Assembly: GCA_018105865.1 (NCBI GenBank)
Contig: CM030834.1
Coordinates: forward strand, 2,035,173 to 2,099,172
Source: Metaphire vulgaris
Taxonomy: Eukaryota > Annelida > Clitellata > Crassiclitellata > Megascolecidae
Reading direction: 5' to 3'
DNA length: 64,000 nucleotides
Positions 22,482-33,359 of this stretch are shown here, piece after piece; the first letter of the stretch is position 1, and each line of letters starts with the position of its first letter. The position numbers were made by a program, and so were the translations under genes. The notes under the pieces were generated by a model. It saw only the letters and a program-made list of their open reading frames with translations. It was not told where the DNA came from and ran no database searches.

Positions 22482-23076
22482 TCCGGAAAAGAGGCTCTTT
22501 CGTAATTATGAATATCAATGTCAATTATTTATAGTTTTTTTTTAAATTCTAGACCTAATTTCAATTCTAATATAATATTAAATGAAATATGATCTTCACT
22601 TACAAAGATTTTGTTTGTCAACGCATTCAATGACGTAGAAAATGACGTCAGCCAATAAATAGGCGAAAAACTGTAATCTGTGATGGACAGCTGACCGCAA
22701 AAGTTACAAACGACTCTTTTAGAGTAAACGGTTTCTAATGAAATTTTGCACTAATGACACAGCTAGACGTCGCTTTACTGTATGTGTTAAAATTTTGTGT
22801 CTAAATCGGTTCAGATTCGAAGCAGTGATTGGAATAGCTTTTAGGAGTTCCCTTTTTTCCGGACACTGTGTATATAAGCATCTGAGGCAGACGTAATATG
22901 ATGGTAGTGACGTCATACGTTTCCACGGAGATGAAGAAGTCGTCTTCGCCATCTAGCGGAGGAATCTCCAGCATGGCGTTTCTCAACTGAGCGATCAGCT
23001 GCCGTTCTTTTTCACTGGGGGGCTGAGAGGTCATCGCCCCCGCCGCCGATGATCCCCCCGATGACCCCGACGCCAT
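14789..23076 (-). CDS. CRAL-TRIO (Sec14-like) lipid-binding protein, complete 4-exon gene
   Basis: The exons, in order on the minus strand, are 23076-22919, 20782-20638, 16505-16328 and 15456-14789. The phases match (2, 0, 1) and the lengths sum to 1149 nt, giving 382 residues plus stop. The protein opens MASGSSGGSSAAG, then has a CRAL-TRIO N-terminal helical region (LVRFLKARDWDLAEAEKML), the lipid-binding core (RQVGFDELGRPVIYACFNQA to YYPERLGLVICIHHNALF), and a Ser/Ala/Asp/Glu-rich tail. YPERLG is a hallmark of Sec14 domains. No signal peptide or membrane helix is visible, so it is probably a cytosolic phospholipid or lipophile transfer protein. The exact ligand and orthologue are unknown. 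The introns hold MITEs, a SINE and long AT repeats. Confidence 0.88.
15930..16263. mobile_element. hAT-type MITE, GGCGTAGCC family, left end lost
   Basis: The right end is CTTGGCTACGCCACTG. The interior has AAAAATCTTGACAAGCCAAAAAGGTCATTC and a second GACAAGAAAAAAAAGGTCGTC. It sits in intron 3 of the CRAL-TRIO gene, 65 bp before exon 3. Confidence 0.7.
16328..16505 (-). CDS. CRAL-TRIO gene exon 3, lipid-binding core part 1
   Basis: Acceptor TTTATGTAG. The exon encodes RQVGFDELGRPVIYACFNQA, then AHCTYLIENAKRTM and STWVFIMDCSG. This corresponds to the first strands of the CRAL-TRIO core, with GRPVIY and a D-x-x-G strand end. The donor GTAAGA is in phase 1. Confidence 0.88.
16577..16743. mobile_element. 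hAT-type MITE, CAGGGGCGTAGC family
   Basis: The ends are CATGGGCGTAGCCAG (first bases diverged) and GTCGCTACGCCCCTG, with the interior TATACCGATATACCCCCC. It lies in a CRAL-TRIO gene intron. Confidence 0.72.
17349..17412. repeat. (GAT)n microsatellite
   Basis: About 21 units without interruption. The poly-Asp and poly-Met frames across it are artefacts. Confidence 0.95.
17884..17995 (-). repeat. tRNA-derived SINE, copy 1
   Basis: On the minus strand it begins GATGGCAGAGTGGGTTAGGC (A box) and has GGTTCAAGCCC (B box), followed by a GTGGCTTTCACAC ... AGTAATGC tail. A second copy lies at 21597-21720. It is not a functional tRNA: no cloverleaf acceptor closure was found. Confidence 0.8.
18025..18215 (+). 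repeat. Dispersed repeat, inverted copy at 50765-50985
   Basis: It contains CGAAATTTCTATAGCGCT, AGAAAGCTTGGCGCA, CACCAGCTTATTCACGA, the internal tandem CCGTAATCCGTAGTCCGT and AGGCAGTCGCAGCAAAGTA. The second copy is the reverse complement with modest divergence. Confidence 0.75.
18333..18413. mobile_element. TTAA-flanked mini-palindrome, copy 2
   Basis: TTAA-CCCCTTAACTGGG at the left and CCCAGTTAAGGGG-TTAA at the right; interior AACTAAATGTAAAATGGACG. Confidence 0.8.
18758..19012. mobile_element. Diverged hAT-type MITE, GGCGTCGCC end
   Basis: The left end is CAGGGGCGTCGCCAGAGTTCC. The interior has TTTTCCGGTAAAATGTC and GACAAGCAAAAAGGTCGTC. The right end near GTGGCTACGCACATG is diverged, and the target duplication is not clear. 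Confidence 0.6.
19413..19681. mobile_element. hAT-type MITE, CAGGGGCGTAGC family with internal AT expansion
   Basis: The ends are CAGGAGCGTAGCCAGGAATT and CTTCGCTACGCCCCTG. The flanks TTTGGCAG/TTTTGCAG match at 7 of 8. The middle holds a TATA-rich expansion and a short AAGATCAAGATC tandem. Confidence 0.8.
19891..20067. mobile_element. hAT-type MITE, CAGTGGCGGCTCCA family, 177-bp class
   Basis: The ends are CAGTGGCGGCTCCACTT and TGAAGCCGCCACTG, with a perfect 8-bp target duplication CACTGCAT on both sides. The interior has GGGACCCTAT and CAACAAATGGTTGG, shared with 26479 and 48283. Confidence 0.92.
20174..20474 (-). mobile_element. hAT-type MITE, CAGTGGCGGTTCCA family, 300-bp class
   Basis: The ends are CAGTGGCGGTTCCA and TGGAACCACCACTG, with a perfect 8-bp target duplication ACTACCTC (20166-20173 and 20475-20482). 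It carries the complement of GACAAGCAAAAAAGGTCATC. Confidence 0.93.
20506..20553. repeat. (CTAT)n microsatellite
   Basis: About 12 uninterrupted units, between the MITE and exon 2 of the CRAL-TRIO gene. Confidence 0.95.
20638..20782 (-). CDS. CRAL-TRIO gene exon 2
   Basis: Acceptor TATCGACAG. One base plus 48 codons encode LVRFLKARDWDLAEAEKML, then KAAVDWRRKNDP and CHDSPGYHGI. This is the CRAL-TRIO N-terminal motif (hydrophobic-RFL-KAR-DxD...AEKML). The donor is GTTAGA in phase 0. The exon is GC-rich within AT-rich intron sequence. Confidence 0.87.
20908..20990 (+). repeat. Interspersed repeat tail with (CTTA)n
   Basis: GGCGCCTAAGAATAAGCAGC, then TACTGCGGTGCTA, AGCGCTATATAA and TTCACGAGATTTACTTACTTAC; the same family as 1998-2077 and 54284-54355. 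Confidence 0.7.
21305..21476. mobile_element. hAT-type MITE, CAGGGGCGTAGC family (nested)
   Basis: The ends are CAGGGGCGTAGCGACGGGG and CTGGCTACGCCCCTG. The 8-bp flanks GAGGTGGC/GAGGTGGT match at 7 of 8. Confidence 0.88.
21597..21720 (+). repeat. tRNA-derived SINE, copy 2
   Basis: GATGGCGTAGTGGGTTGGGC at the A box and GGTTCAAGCCCC at the B box, then GTGGCTTTCACGCATGCAGT. It is the plus-strand counterpart of 17884-17995. Confidence 0.8.
22305..22482. repeat. Long (AT)n tract
   Basis: Two blocks of alternating AT (22309-22362 and 22443-22482) are joined by TATAATGTATA units. It lies in intron 1 of the CRAL-TRIO gene. Confidence 0.95.
22919..23076 (-). CDS. CRAL-TRIO gene exon 1 (start)
   Basis: The ATG lies at 23076-23074. 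The frame encodes a Ser/Gly/Ala-rich start, then SEKERQLIAQLRNAMLEI and EDDFFISVE. The donor GTATGA after GAA-AC leaves phase 2, which joins to the A at the start of exon 2 to make Thr. A reading that ignores this donor continues only into AT-rich intron. Confidence 0.8.
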
Positions 23077-23787
23077 CTGGCGAGCGTCTTACGACGACGA
23101 CAGCGGCAGCAGCAGCAGCACTCTCAAACTGAAATCACATATTTGCAGTAGTGTTATCCTTCTGAACTCATTGCGACGCAATTACTAAACGCACACACGC
23201 GCGCACACACTGATGAGGAAAGATTGTTTCAACAGTCAACCCAACAGCATGGGCGCAAGCAGAAATTTTTTAGGGAGGATGTTAAGAAGTACAGATAAGA
23301 TATTTCATACATTAATGCATTTTGACGGTTAGCATTTGACGGTTAGCATGTTGGTACTTCCGGTTTTGGCGCCTACGCGGCTGCCTGCACTTGCCTGTAC
23401 GCGCCACGGTTTCGTCGCCGTTTTCGGCATTTACCGATTTACCGACGAGTTTATGCGCTTGGTTTTTTGCGCCAACCGCGAGGACTGCATTCCGCTCATC
23501 GGTTTTCCGAAGAGTCTCTTGCCGTCCTCTACTTTTCCTCGTCGTTCTGGAATGTTAGTCGGTCGCCGCCGTCGTCGTCGTTGAGGAGTCCGCCAACATG
23601 TCGACCAAAACGGCCGCCGCGAGAATTTCAACGTGACTGCGTTTGACTGTCGTTCCGGACCTCGCTGAAACCTCCATATTCGTCAGTTTTGCTGATTTCG
23701 ACGACGAACTGACGCAAGATTCTTCTTCGGATTTCACCGCTGGGGGGGATGTTACCGTGCGGTGAACTACTACCAACCTTCGGCCCA
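23077..23787. other. 5' flank of the CRAL-TRIO gene, CpG-containing
   Basis: Sequence rich in CG dinucleotides and CGTCGTCG/CAGCAGCAG words follows the start codon outward. It may hold the promoter or 5' UTR, but no core element is convincing. Open frames on both strands here show no domain. Confidence 0.35.
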
Positions 23788-23865
23788 TTAACCACAACCG
23801 TGTATTTAACTATAACTCAATGTAAAATGGACGGATATATATGGGATCCCCAGTTAAGGGGTTAA
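23788..23865. mobile_element. TTAA-flanked mini-palindrome, copy 3
   Basis: The right end CCCAGTTAAGGGG-TTAA is intact; the left end TTAACCACAACCG is diverged. The interior AACTCAATGTAAAATGGACG matches copy 2 closely. Confidence 0.7.
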
Positions 23866-24269
23866 CGTCATCTTCCGTTCCTCGTTGACCTGTCAATGTG
23901 GCTACAATGTTCTTGTGAAGGACCGCTTCTAAAGGACTTAGCACCGGATTTCTTCATGGCATGCGAGTTCTTTCCATCATCCGAGCGGTTTTTTAACATC
24001 GTCACCTTCGGACCATCATTGACACGTCAGCGTTGTTAAAGCGCTTTTGATTTTGGTATTTAACTATGTTACAGCGCTATATAAATTGTCCTGGACATAA
24101 ACATTGCCAAGTCCGGCACAGATTGCTGCATCGGCGAAATACAAGACGGCGCAAACAGACAATGAAGTTAAGTCCGGTTTAGTTCTCAGGTTCTCACACC
24201 AGGTGGCGCTAGGATCAACAACCGAAGCCGACATCAACACGATATTAAACTCTCAAGTATTCGCGATCT

Positions 24270-24271
24270 AT

Positions 24272-24350
<79 letters not shown>

Positions 24351-24488
24351 GAGACAGACAGACAGACAGATAGACAGACAGATAGACAGACAGATAGATA
24401 GACAGACAGCGACAAAGAGACAGAGAGACAGAGAGTTTGGGAGATACAGAGAGACAGAGACAGAGACAAAGAGGCAGACAGAGAGAGC
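24270..24488. repeat. (TA)n-(GA)n-(GACA)n compound microsatellite
   Basis: TA run to about 24310, GA run to about 24338, then irregular GACA/GATA/GAGACA units to 24488. Confidence 0.95.
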
Positions 24489-25515
24489 GACATTAAACGA
24501 TTACTATAGGAAGATTTTTTCTGAATTACTGGTCGTAAACTAAGTTCATGGGTGCATTAAAAGCGTTATACTGCAGAGGAGCGTACATGTAGATTGTAGA
24601 CAGGCTTCCTTGATGTAGACTACCCGTCGACATTATACCGCGATATCAATCTGGAATTCTGGATCCAGATAGCAAAGATCCCGATAGCAAATAAGCGCAA
24701 ATTGGCAAACGCGTAGATCACCTGGTACGCTGACGACGTCAACTCGGTACCCGGTACTCAGCGGTACGGTACTGGTACCCAGTCGCCTCTGCCTCAATTC
24801 ACACCACACTTAACGACGCGTATCGGCGACATAATTTTTTTAATATGACGGGATGTGGGATGGGGGGAGTAAGACCGATGGGGAGTAATATGGGCGTCCT
24901 GAGGTGGGTGCAAGCAATTGCGTGCAAAAAGTAAAATTATCTTTTGTCACAAGATATGTTTTAGAAAAGAATATTTGGAAAGAAAACAGCTACGTCGACA
25001 GTTTACAAGCGCGTTAGCAAATGGCGCATCTTAGATAAGAATATTGGAACAAACAGATCATTTCGGAATAGTCGGAATAGGGGCATATATAGACATTTAA
25101 CATTTTCGGGTGAGAAAAAAAGTCTTGACGAGGAAAAAGGTTGTCGTGTAAAACACACTGAACTTTCTCGCATTCTCTTCGACCATGCTACCTACTCCCT
25201 GCTCCCAGTAAAAATATTCTCGACGATTTTGCGCAAATTCCACGACCGATCTAAGACCAAATAGGGGGAGGGTAGACTCCCATTTACCCCGTGTCTATCC
25301 CTATGCAGCTTATACGATTGACTCGAGTCTTCTCCCATTAATTTCGATGCAATATAACTGGATCAAGATGAATGGGAAGTGAAAATCTATGCCTGAATCC
25401 AATTAAATTGCTCAGACATTTTGAAAAGAGATATTTAGTTTGCAAACGAATATAACAAAAGTTACTATTTCTTGAATAGCAGTTCTTTCAGCATTAGTGT
25501 AGTGTGTCTGTGTGC

Positions 25516-25522
25516 GTGTCTG

Positions 25523-25574
<52 letters not shown>
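25516..25574. repeat. (TC)n microsatellite
   Basis: TCTCTG units pass into a plain TC run. Flanking sequence to about 25700 reads open in one frame but shows no protein family. Confidence 0.93.
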
Positions 25575-25576
<2 letters not shown>

Positions 25577-25796
25577 ATAAATGGATTTGAACGGAGATCG
25601 AAGAGGCGCTTCTGGGGCAGAGACCTAAGTGAGGTCGACCAAAAACCCACCTTCCTTCGCCGCTCATTCGATTCAATTTGGGTAGAAAGTGGGGCCTTTC
25701 CTACAGGGTGAAATCAGCGAACATTAATAGAGTCACTGTAATGCAACATCAAGTCTAATGAAACTCTCAAATCAACGAAACCAATGTCAATTCTAT

Positions 25797-25862
25797 TTAT
25801 ATATTATATATATATATATGTATATATATAGAATATATATATATATATGTACTGTATATATA

Positions 25863-25900
<38 letters not shown>

Positions 25901-25990
25901 GTACACACACACATATACATACACACATACACATATACACATATATATATATATTTATATATATGCTATATATATATATATATATCTACT
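25797..25990. repeat. AT-rich alternating repeat with CA segment
   Basis: TATATA blocks are interrupted by GTACTGTATA and ACACACATATACAT. Confidence 0.9.
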
Positions 25991-26263
25991 CCAAAATAGA
26001 GAAGATGGCATGTCACTCCACAAGCAGGACATTGTATTAATTTTGCGTACAATTGAACAGATGTGCCTTTGAGAAACCCTGTTGACGGCATTTTTGCCGA
26101 ATTTATTGTTGATGTCGTAATGTAAATGGATGTCTTATTACTTATCTATAGAATGCGTTGTCCTGAATGGCCAATCCATCCATCATTTCTTAGCGCCTTT
26201 TTATTCCACCACGTGGTCTCGGCGGAAGAGCATCTATGCCACGTCCATTCGCCACAGCTGACT

Positions 26264-26344
26264 CGAGGCTTATCTCAATCGCCATCCATTCTTCCATCCA
26301 TTCATCCATTCATCCATTTATTCATCTATCCATCCATTCGTTCG

Positions 26345-26394
<50 letters not shown>

Positions 26395-26476
26395 ATATAT
26401 ATTATTCATCCATTTTATTCATCTATTTTATTCATCCATTCAGCCGTCCATCCATCCATCCATCCATCCATCCATC
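26264..26476. repeat. (CCAT)n / (AT)n complex
   Basis: CATC/CCAT units at 26280-26340, an AT run at 26347-26404, then CCAT units again at 26445-26476. Confidence 0.92.
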
Positions 26477-26478
26477 TG

Positions 26479-26657
26479 CAGTAGCGGCTCCAGGATTTGG
26501 CAGATGGGAAGTTTGGGCGGCAACTTCTAAGTAATGGGGCCAACCATTTGTTGATAGGTATGTAGTAGTAAGACTTATAGGGTCCCAACAGGGGGTCACT
26601 GGGGCCAGATATTCAATAAGGGCGGGGTCCCCGGACCCCCATGTGGAGCCGCCACTG
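26479..26657 (-). mobile_element. hAT-type MITE, CAGTGGCGGCTCCA family, 177-bp class
   Basis: The ends are CAGTAGCGGCTCCAGGATTT and TGTGGAGCCGCCACTG. The interior has CAACCATTTGTTGATAGG, shared with 19891 and 48283. It inserted at the edge of a CCAT microsatellite, so the duplication is unclear. Confidence 0.85.
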
Positions 26658-27469
26658 TCCGTCCCGTACATATACAATTATACACATATACATCCAACCA
26701 TTCATCCATACTTATTTACATCCAAGAAAATTATCCAAATCTATCACAACTGCAACCACTGCAATAACATCTGAGGCTATAGCTGCACAACGCTACCACA
26801 TATGTACTATAGGCTTATATTTAGACCTATACAATACATTTAGTCTATATCGGACGGCTTCGGGCCTATAAAATACTTATGACATGTACTGAATACACTC
26901 TAGTAGGGACTATATAAAAATATTTACTATGTCTAGTCATATACCGTATCTACTCCCGGTATATATTGCATACTGAGTTATAGATATGTACCGTATAAAT
27001 TGATTATTATCGACTTGCACCGAATTGTTAGAGCAGGAAATTTCCATATATTTAAATTTAGAAAAATTGCCCCCCTCTCTCTCTCTCTCTGTGTGCTGTG
27101 CAACATACGACAGCTTAGCTGGATTTAAATGCACGTGGAAACTGCAAACCAAGTTACCAACCTTGTACTAAGAGTTTCTTGTAGCGGATTTAATTAATAA
27201 CAAGAACATCCCCAGCCTATATGCAGAGCGCCATTATGGGAGGCCTTATATAGCGGTAAGCCTTATAAGGGCTTTCGGTATACTGTAAGCGCAGCATCGC
27301 CGAAGGCAAAACGCATTATACGATGGTCACGGCTTTGCTCGGTTGTAACACAGAAAGCTCCCAATTCGGATCTCGTTTACAGCAAAAGCCTGTTCAGTAA
27401 AAGCCTGTTCGGCGAAAAGCCTCACAGCGATCATAATTGCATTTAAAAGTCCAAAGGAAGCAAGTATAG

Positions 27470-27720
27470 TAGGGGAGGTCGGGGCTAGTTGAGACGATTT
27501 TGTTTTTTTTGTAAATATATTGCACATGATGTACGTTTGTTGTAACTATTCAGTTCAGTCTTAGAAGTAAAACACTCAGGCATGTTATTTTAAAATTAAA
27601 CTGCAATCACAACCAAAAATGAGGAAGAGATTAGGCGAAAAGTAAACCCTCCCAAACTGTATCGACTTGCCCCATGTCCAGGATAAGTTGATACAAGCTT
27701 TAGGCATGGGACAATTTGAG
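27470..27720. repeat. Possible dispersed repeat (GGGGCxAGTTGAGACG words)
   Basis: It contains GGTCGGGGCTAGTTGAGACG near one end and, further on, CCAGGATAAGTTGATACAAG and GGGACAATTTGAGACG. Repeated GACAA/TTGAGACG words suggest a transposon remnant. Ends are not resolved. Confidence 0.4.
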
Positions 27721-27848
27721 ACGCCATTCAACTGTAATAATGAATATAAATGCCAAATAGTTAAGTCACAGATCATGATGGATTCACTGATGGATTCACT
27801 GATGGATGGATGGATGATGGATGGATGAATGGTGAATGGATGGGTGGG

Positions 27849-28035
27849 TGGTGGCGTAGCCAGGATTTCCGGAAGGGGGTTGGTTTTGATCATGACCAAC
27901 TTCGAAAAATCTTGACAAGCAAAAAAAAAAGAAGAAAAAGAATAGTCACCTTACATCTTTATTCTATAGCGCTTACAAATTATTTTGCGTCGGCAGCAAA
28001 GGGGGTTAACCCTAAACCCCCTGGCTACGCCACTG
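27849..28035. mobile_element. hAT-type MITE, GGCGTAGCCAGGA family, inside a (GGAT)n tract
   Basis: The left end is TGGTGGCGTAGCCAGGATTTCC and the right end is CTGGCTACGCCACTG. The interior has AAAATCTTGACAAGCAAAAA. GGAT repeats (27790-27845, and from 28064) lie close on either side. Confidence 0.78.
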
Positions 28036-28651
28036 AATGTGCATGTATGTATGTATGTATGTATGGATGGGATGGATGGATAGATGGATGGATGAAGAGA
28101 GGATATAAAACAGACACTGCTTAGACAAGAAAATTCAATTACATGACGCAGGAGTTCCAACTAACTTCTAACCCATCCCCCCAGTCCCCACCCCACCCAG
28201 GGACATTGGCGCACCCACATTTTTACCCTGAAAAAGAGAAGGCAGCTTGTCGTTTCTGTTGTTGTGATAAATTCCCCCCTGTTTGTTAACCCTAATATCT
28301 CTGCAATGCAATGAACGTTGTTTAGTGAATTTCGTCCACTCACAAAAACTTCTATAGCGCCTCTTCATAATGCAAAGAAGATGCATCAGAGGAATAAAAT
28401 CAACGACAGAATCCATAACGCTGTGAATGCAAGTCTTTGATATGTTTTTTTAATGCAGTGTGAGGCTCGGACCTAAATTTTCGACCTCCTATAAAATCCA
28501 AAAGTCTTGAATAAATACCCCAAAGTGGGTGGCTAAACTTCCACCCTCGGCAAATCGCAAAATGCCCGCATCGCATGGGATTAATTTATATATATTCCAG
28601 TGCAGATTGGCTGTACTGTTTCAAGCAGAGATGGCAATAGGTCGCTCAAAA

Positions 28652-28718
28652 TGACCCATGACCTATGTGACCACTGAAATCCTGACCAATGACCCTATGT
28701 GACCCATGACCCACGAGT
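28652..28718. promoter_or_regulatory. Cluster of TGACC half-sites
   Basis: Seven TGACC(C/T/A) hexamers, the complement of GGTCA, occur within 67 bp, several spaced by 1-5 bases. This resembles clustered nuclear receptor half-sites but could be a decayed tandem repeat. There is no adjacent gene. Confidence 0.2.
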
Positions 28719-31190
28719 CATGATAAGATCGTTATCTGTATGTCTGTTAGTCAGCGTTCTGATTGGTTGAAATTTAAATATTTATCTCGCGATGCGTTTA
28801 CGACGAAGACGACGTTGCTGTCAATTGTTCGTAGAATCTAGTTTAACACGGTCGGCTGGGCGCGACCGATGAACAATTGTTCGCAGCCTCAGGTAGTTGT
28901 GCAATTTTAACGTACATTTTAACGTACACAAAAATATACAACAGCGTACAAGTGCCACAGTTGCGTGATTTTAACTAGGTATCTTATTGGCGCAGAGCAT
29001 AGTAGTGGCGAAACATGTCATGAATTCAATGATTAGTTATTAGGTATAGGTATTTTAGTTTATCCTGCACTGCGAGTCAGGACCTGTTTGCGAGCCTCTT
29101 TCATGAAACTTAAATATCTATTAACAAGTGTCATCAAAACTAAGGACTGTTGAGCACCGATCGAACATTGACCTATGATACAATCATTGATATGATCTGA
29201 GTGATTTTTCAGTAGCGGCAAACATGTCAATTAACATACAAATTTTCATTTTTGTTTGATTACATTGATATCTCTGGATTTTTCCAAACAAGAGTTACAT
29301 TACATCTCTGGTTTAAAGAGAGTATGACGATGTTTCCATGCACGATGTTTTCATAGAAGTCCTTGCATGAAGCCAACAGTCGCAATATACAGTGAGTCAA
29401 CAGTGTGTTAAATACATCAAACTACTTTCTACCATACAATGTACTGTATTATGTACAGTATAACATGGCCCTAAAGTCCGCCGCCCAGAGCACTTACGCG
29501 AAGCTGACCCAAGTGCAGGTCACGTGACGTACAAATTTGTTAGTATATACAGTTTGCTGTTGCGAGCCTCAGATCTCAGATCTCAGCGGCTTTATAAATT
29601 AAAAAAACTAGTGACAAGCAACAGTAAAGCGCCACAACGCCATGCTAGTTCAATTATTAATGATAGTCAGCGCGTGTCATCCGTCACAGCCAATCAACGA
29701 CGAACACGCGTTCAGTTTAAAAACGACGACAACGTTTACGTTACGGTTAACGGTCGCGGCGCGCAATACTGTGTAGACGTCGGCCATATTTGTGTTTGTA
29801 TTTCGCACGTCGTTTAAAAAATAAACAAGATACTTTATGACTTGTCTTATACTGTGGGGCATCTAGTGTTTGATTTTAGAATAGGGTCAGGGGCTGCCGG
29901 TGGGGAAACCAAGCCTTCAGATGCTTGAAATGCTAACATCATGCAGAATTCTGGGGGATCAATTGGCTAGAGTGTGGCACTCGTATTTTTAGAGCAAGCA
30001 AAGACAAGTCATCGGTCAAATTTCTTATTCGAATATCTAAACTTTCGAGAAACTTGACCCTTGAATTTCGTAACTCATCAAACCATTCTTCTGATAGCCT
30101 ATTCTCTTGAAGAGGTGTACAGATTAAAGATCTTTCTTTGATAAGACTCGAATATACAGGAGCCCTATACCTAGATGTAAACAATATCTTAACGGAAAAA
30201 TGGCTGCCGTAGTTTACACTACAGATATCAAATTATAAAGCGCAATGTAACAACGTATGAAACTATAAAATAGACTTCTAGTTATATTGCAAGTGAAGGC
30301 AACCCACGTTACGCACTATATTATATCTCTAAATCGAATGAAAATTATCGAGGTATCCAAATGTATTATACTGTACATTTCGATGAATGGCGTATTGGGC
30401 TACAAAAATGGCCCTGAAAATTGGGTTGCCCTCAGGGGCCCATCGCTCACAGCTGCAGGATTCCTTCTTAGGTTGATTAATTAATTAATAAGCTATGGTC
30501 AAGTTTTTATGCATTTTATCAAACTAATTTTATTCAGACAAGTTATAATAAATAAGTAATATATCCTTCTGTATGAGATCTAGGTACCTAAGACGTTTAT
30601 TTACATTCGTGGTCTTGGAAATTTCCAAATGCAACTATTTGGCCAATACGACCATGATTTCTAATAGTAGGTCTAATATCTAGGTCTATTCTTTTCGGAA
30701 CCTTTGTTACTGAACTCTTTGTTCTATTATTAATATTAACAATTATCTGTAATTGCTGTAAAGTTCAATAAAATCTATCGATCTCTCTAGATACACAAAC
30801 TGACGGATACGATGGTGAGACAAGACAGATCAAACTATCACGAAACTAGAATGAAATTAGAAAAATGGAAAACCGGTTTAAATGAAAATTTGTTGGAAAT
30901 TTTGTCAAACGTGCCTTCTCCCGCTCGGCTCGGTAGTTCGACGAAAAACGTTACCATTATAGACTACATAATGATAGAGGCCATGATGGTGCTTCTATAA
31001 TTTAGCGACGAACAATTCAACACAATAATCATTCAAACGATAAGCAATAATGGCTGCGCTGACATTTCACGTCAGATCGTCAATATTAATGAAAGCCAAT
31101 ACGCTGAGGTCGTTCACGTGGCAATTAAAATGGCCGACAGCTATGCACCAAAGCAAAACGACTAAACGCAAGAGGGCCTCCAATTAATAA
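28719..31190. other. Unassigned intergenic sequence
   Basis: No gene recognised. The 29524-29817 stretch has a 97-codon open frame rich in CG (ACGACGACAACGTTTACG), and 30812-31000 has a 62-codon frame. Neither matches a family I know. Confidence 0.4.
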
Positions 31191-31238
31191 TTGGCTCATT
31201 GTAAAATTCCACGACACAACAACAACAGCAACAACAAC

Positions 31239-31240
31239 AA

Positions 31241-31272
<32 letters not shown>

Positions 31273-31381
31273 ATAATAATAATAATAATAATAATAACAA
31301 TCTAACCAAATCTAATGCATACAGTACTCGATATAAACCGTTGAAAATCGGCAACAGAGTTATACTAAATCAAAACGCAGA

Positions 31382-31416
<35 letters not shown>

Positions 31417-31417
31417 A

Positions 31418-31491
<74 letters not shown>

Positions 31492-31520
31492 ATCTATCTG
31501 TCTGTCGTCTGTCTGTCTGA
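31239..31520. repeat. (ACT)n, (AAT)n and (TCTG)n microsatellites
   Basis: ACT units at 31239-31272, AAT units to about 31297, then TCTG units at 31383-31520. Confidence 0.95.
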
Positions 31521-31973
31521 AGGAAAACGCTGTTATGTACCGTCACTGAATAAGAACGGAAAGATATCTCACGGAATAAAAAACGCTGTCTCGATAGCTA
31601 TCGCTCGCATATGGACAGAGACATCGCCACGTCGACTGAAAAAACCCATAACATATGCCACAGCAACTACCAACGACAACTCACCGTCCAGGGGTCCAGG
31701 GTCCACCTTTCTCGGAGCCGGCCGCCGCCGTTCGAGTGAGAGCGAAGGAGGCGGAGGATCGGAGAGGGGAGAAATGGCCGGGAACCGATGCCCGGTGACA
31801 GCCTGCTAAGATCCGATCCCCGTTGAACAAGAAGAAATCGCACAAAGGCTTAGGTAGCGTGATGTTGCCGTGGGCAGAAACACTACAGCGCTCCTTCCAC
31901 TAGCAGCGGTTTTTCAACGACGCTCAGCACTATACGACTGAAAGCCGAATACCTGTAATACAAGTGTGTGTGT

Positions 31974-32006
<33 letters not shown>

Positions 32007-32194
32007 TGGCCCACGTATATGCGCCGGGCGCCTTTTATCCTACGCGGACCTACTGGCCACGTACAGACCTCAAAGGCCGCCTTTGACAACAGCTGCGATG
32101 AAGACGAAAGGGCCCCATCTAATAAATTCTCAGTTAGCATTAACAAATCCAACGTTATGCTCGTTCGCAATGGACAACCTCTATGGTTATTGGA

Positions 32195-32406
32195 CATTGG
32201 CGCAGCCAACGGGAGGGCGGGCTCCACATTAAGGCTTAGACGGGGCGTTGAATTTGCACAAAACCGTCGAGCAATTTTGTGGGGGCAGGTAGGATGGACG
32301 AAGGGAATACGAGAATGTGCGAAGAACTTGAGTTTTTCCTCGTCGGAGACTTTTACCCGAAAATGTCGACGTCCCCCCACAGTCTAGAACCCTGGCTACG
32401 CCACTG
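32195..32406. mobile_element. hAT-type MITE, GGCGTAGCCAGG family
   Basis: The ends are CATTGGCGCAGCCAACGGG and CCTGGCTACGCCACTG. The flanks TTATTGGA/TTAATGGA match at 7 of 8. Confidence 0.85.
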
Positions 32407-32987
32407 TTAATGGAAATCTCACTATAGATTGTTCCGAAAATACTAAACGGTCATTGGTCATTCAAGCGGTCACGTGACTTAGGCTTACATCTGGGATATT
32501 TCAACCCCATGCCTCTGCACCCTTACACCTTCATTCGAAGTCAATTTTAGCACCGATCGTGATCAATGCCCAGTTCCGCTGAGTCTATAATATTGGTCTG
32601 GACAAATAATTATCTACGGATAGATTCGACGCGTTTAATACTATTGGCAATGTCTTTTGCTGCAGAAACCACCACAGTGAGTAAGCAGATAGACATTCCC
32701 CGTCGTCCAGTATAAAAGCTGTTTACGATTAGCGCCACATGGCGATCGGTTGTCATTCAGTTGACGACGTACTACGTGAATGTATGTGTCTATGTGTATC
32801 TGCGTGTGTTTGTACGTGTCTGTGCGTGCCTTGTTTGACGTCCCGTTCAATTGGCTTTGTGTGTGTGTGTGTGTGGGGAGGGAGGGGGTAGGCGTACGAT
32901 CAGAAAGGCAAAGGGAAGGAATTTACAAGTGCTGATCCACAAGCAATAATACTGTATATGCTAATGGCGGAAAATATGCCGATGTAA

Positions 32988-33060
32988 AACACACACACAC
33001 ACACACATTGACACACACACACACACACACACAGTCACACACACACACACACACACACAC
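32988..33060. repeat. (AC)n microsatellite
   Basis: AC runs with TTGAC and GTCAC interruptions. Confidence 0.95.
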
Positions 33061-33359
33061 AAAGAGTCCTTAACAGCGGATAAGGAGACAATAAAACGAA
33101 GTAGGACATTTGAGGCAACATTGTTGTCTGTATATACCTACTGTATATAGCCTACGCTATGTTGTTGGTCTCGTGTGATGACGTATTTCCGCTAATAAGG
33201 ATTCCCGGATGTTGTCCAATGTCCATTGCGATCGACGGACCGAACGAAAGTTGACCAGACGGAAGTCAATCATCGGACAGAAGTACTGCCACATCACGTG
33301 ATCTCAAGTGAGCTGATATAGGCCACACTCGAGGGAGGATCCGTATCTTTGTCGCGTTT

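Noticed and set aside
23336..23797. Arg-rich and Ser/Lys-rich frames on opposite strands
   Set aside because: CG-rich 5' flank of the CRAL-TRIO gene; no domain and no splice support.
31883..32387. Overlapping frames of 139 and 165 codons on opposite strands
   Set aside because: They cross a GT/GC repeat and a hAT MITE. No conserved protein segment is visible.
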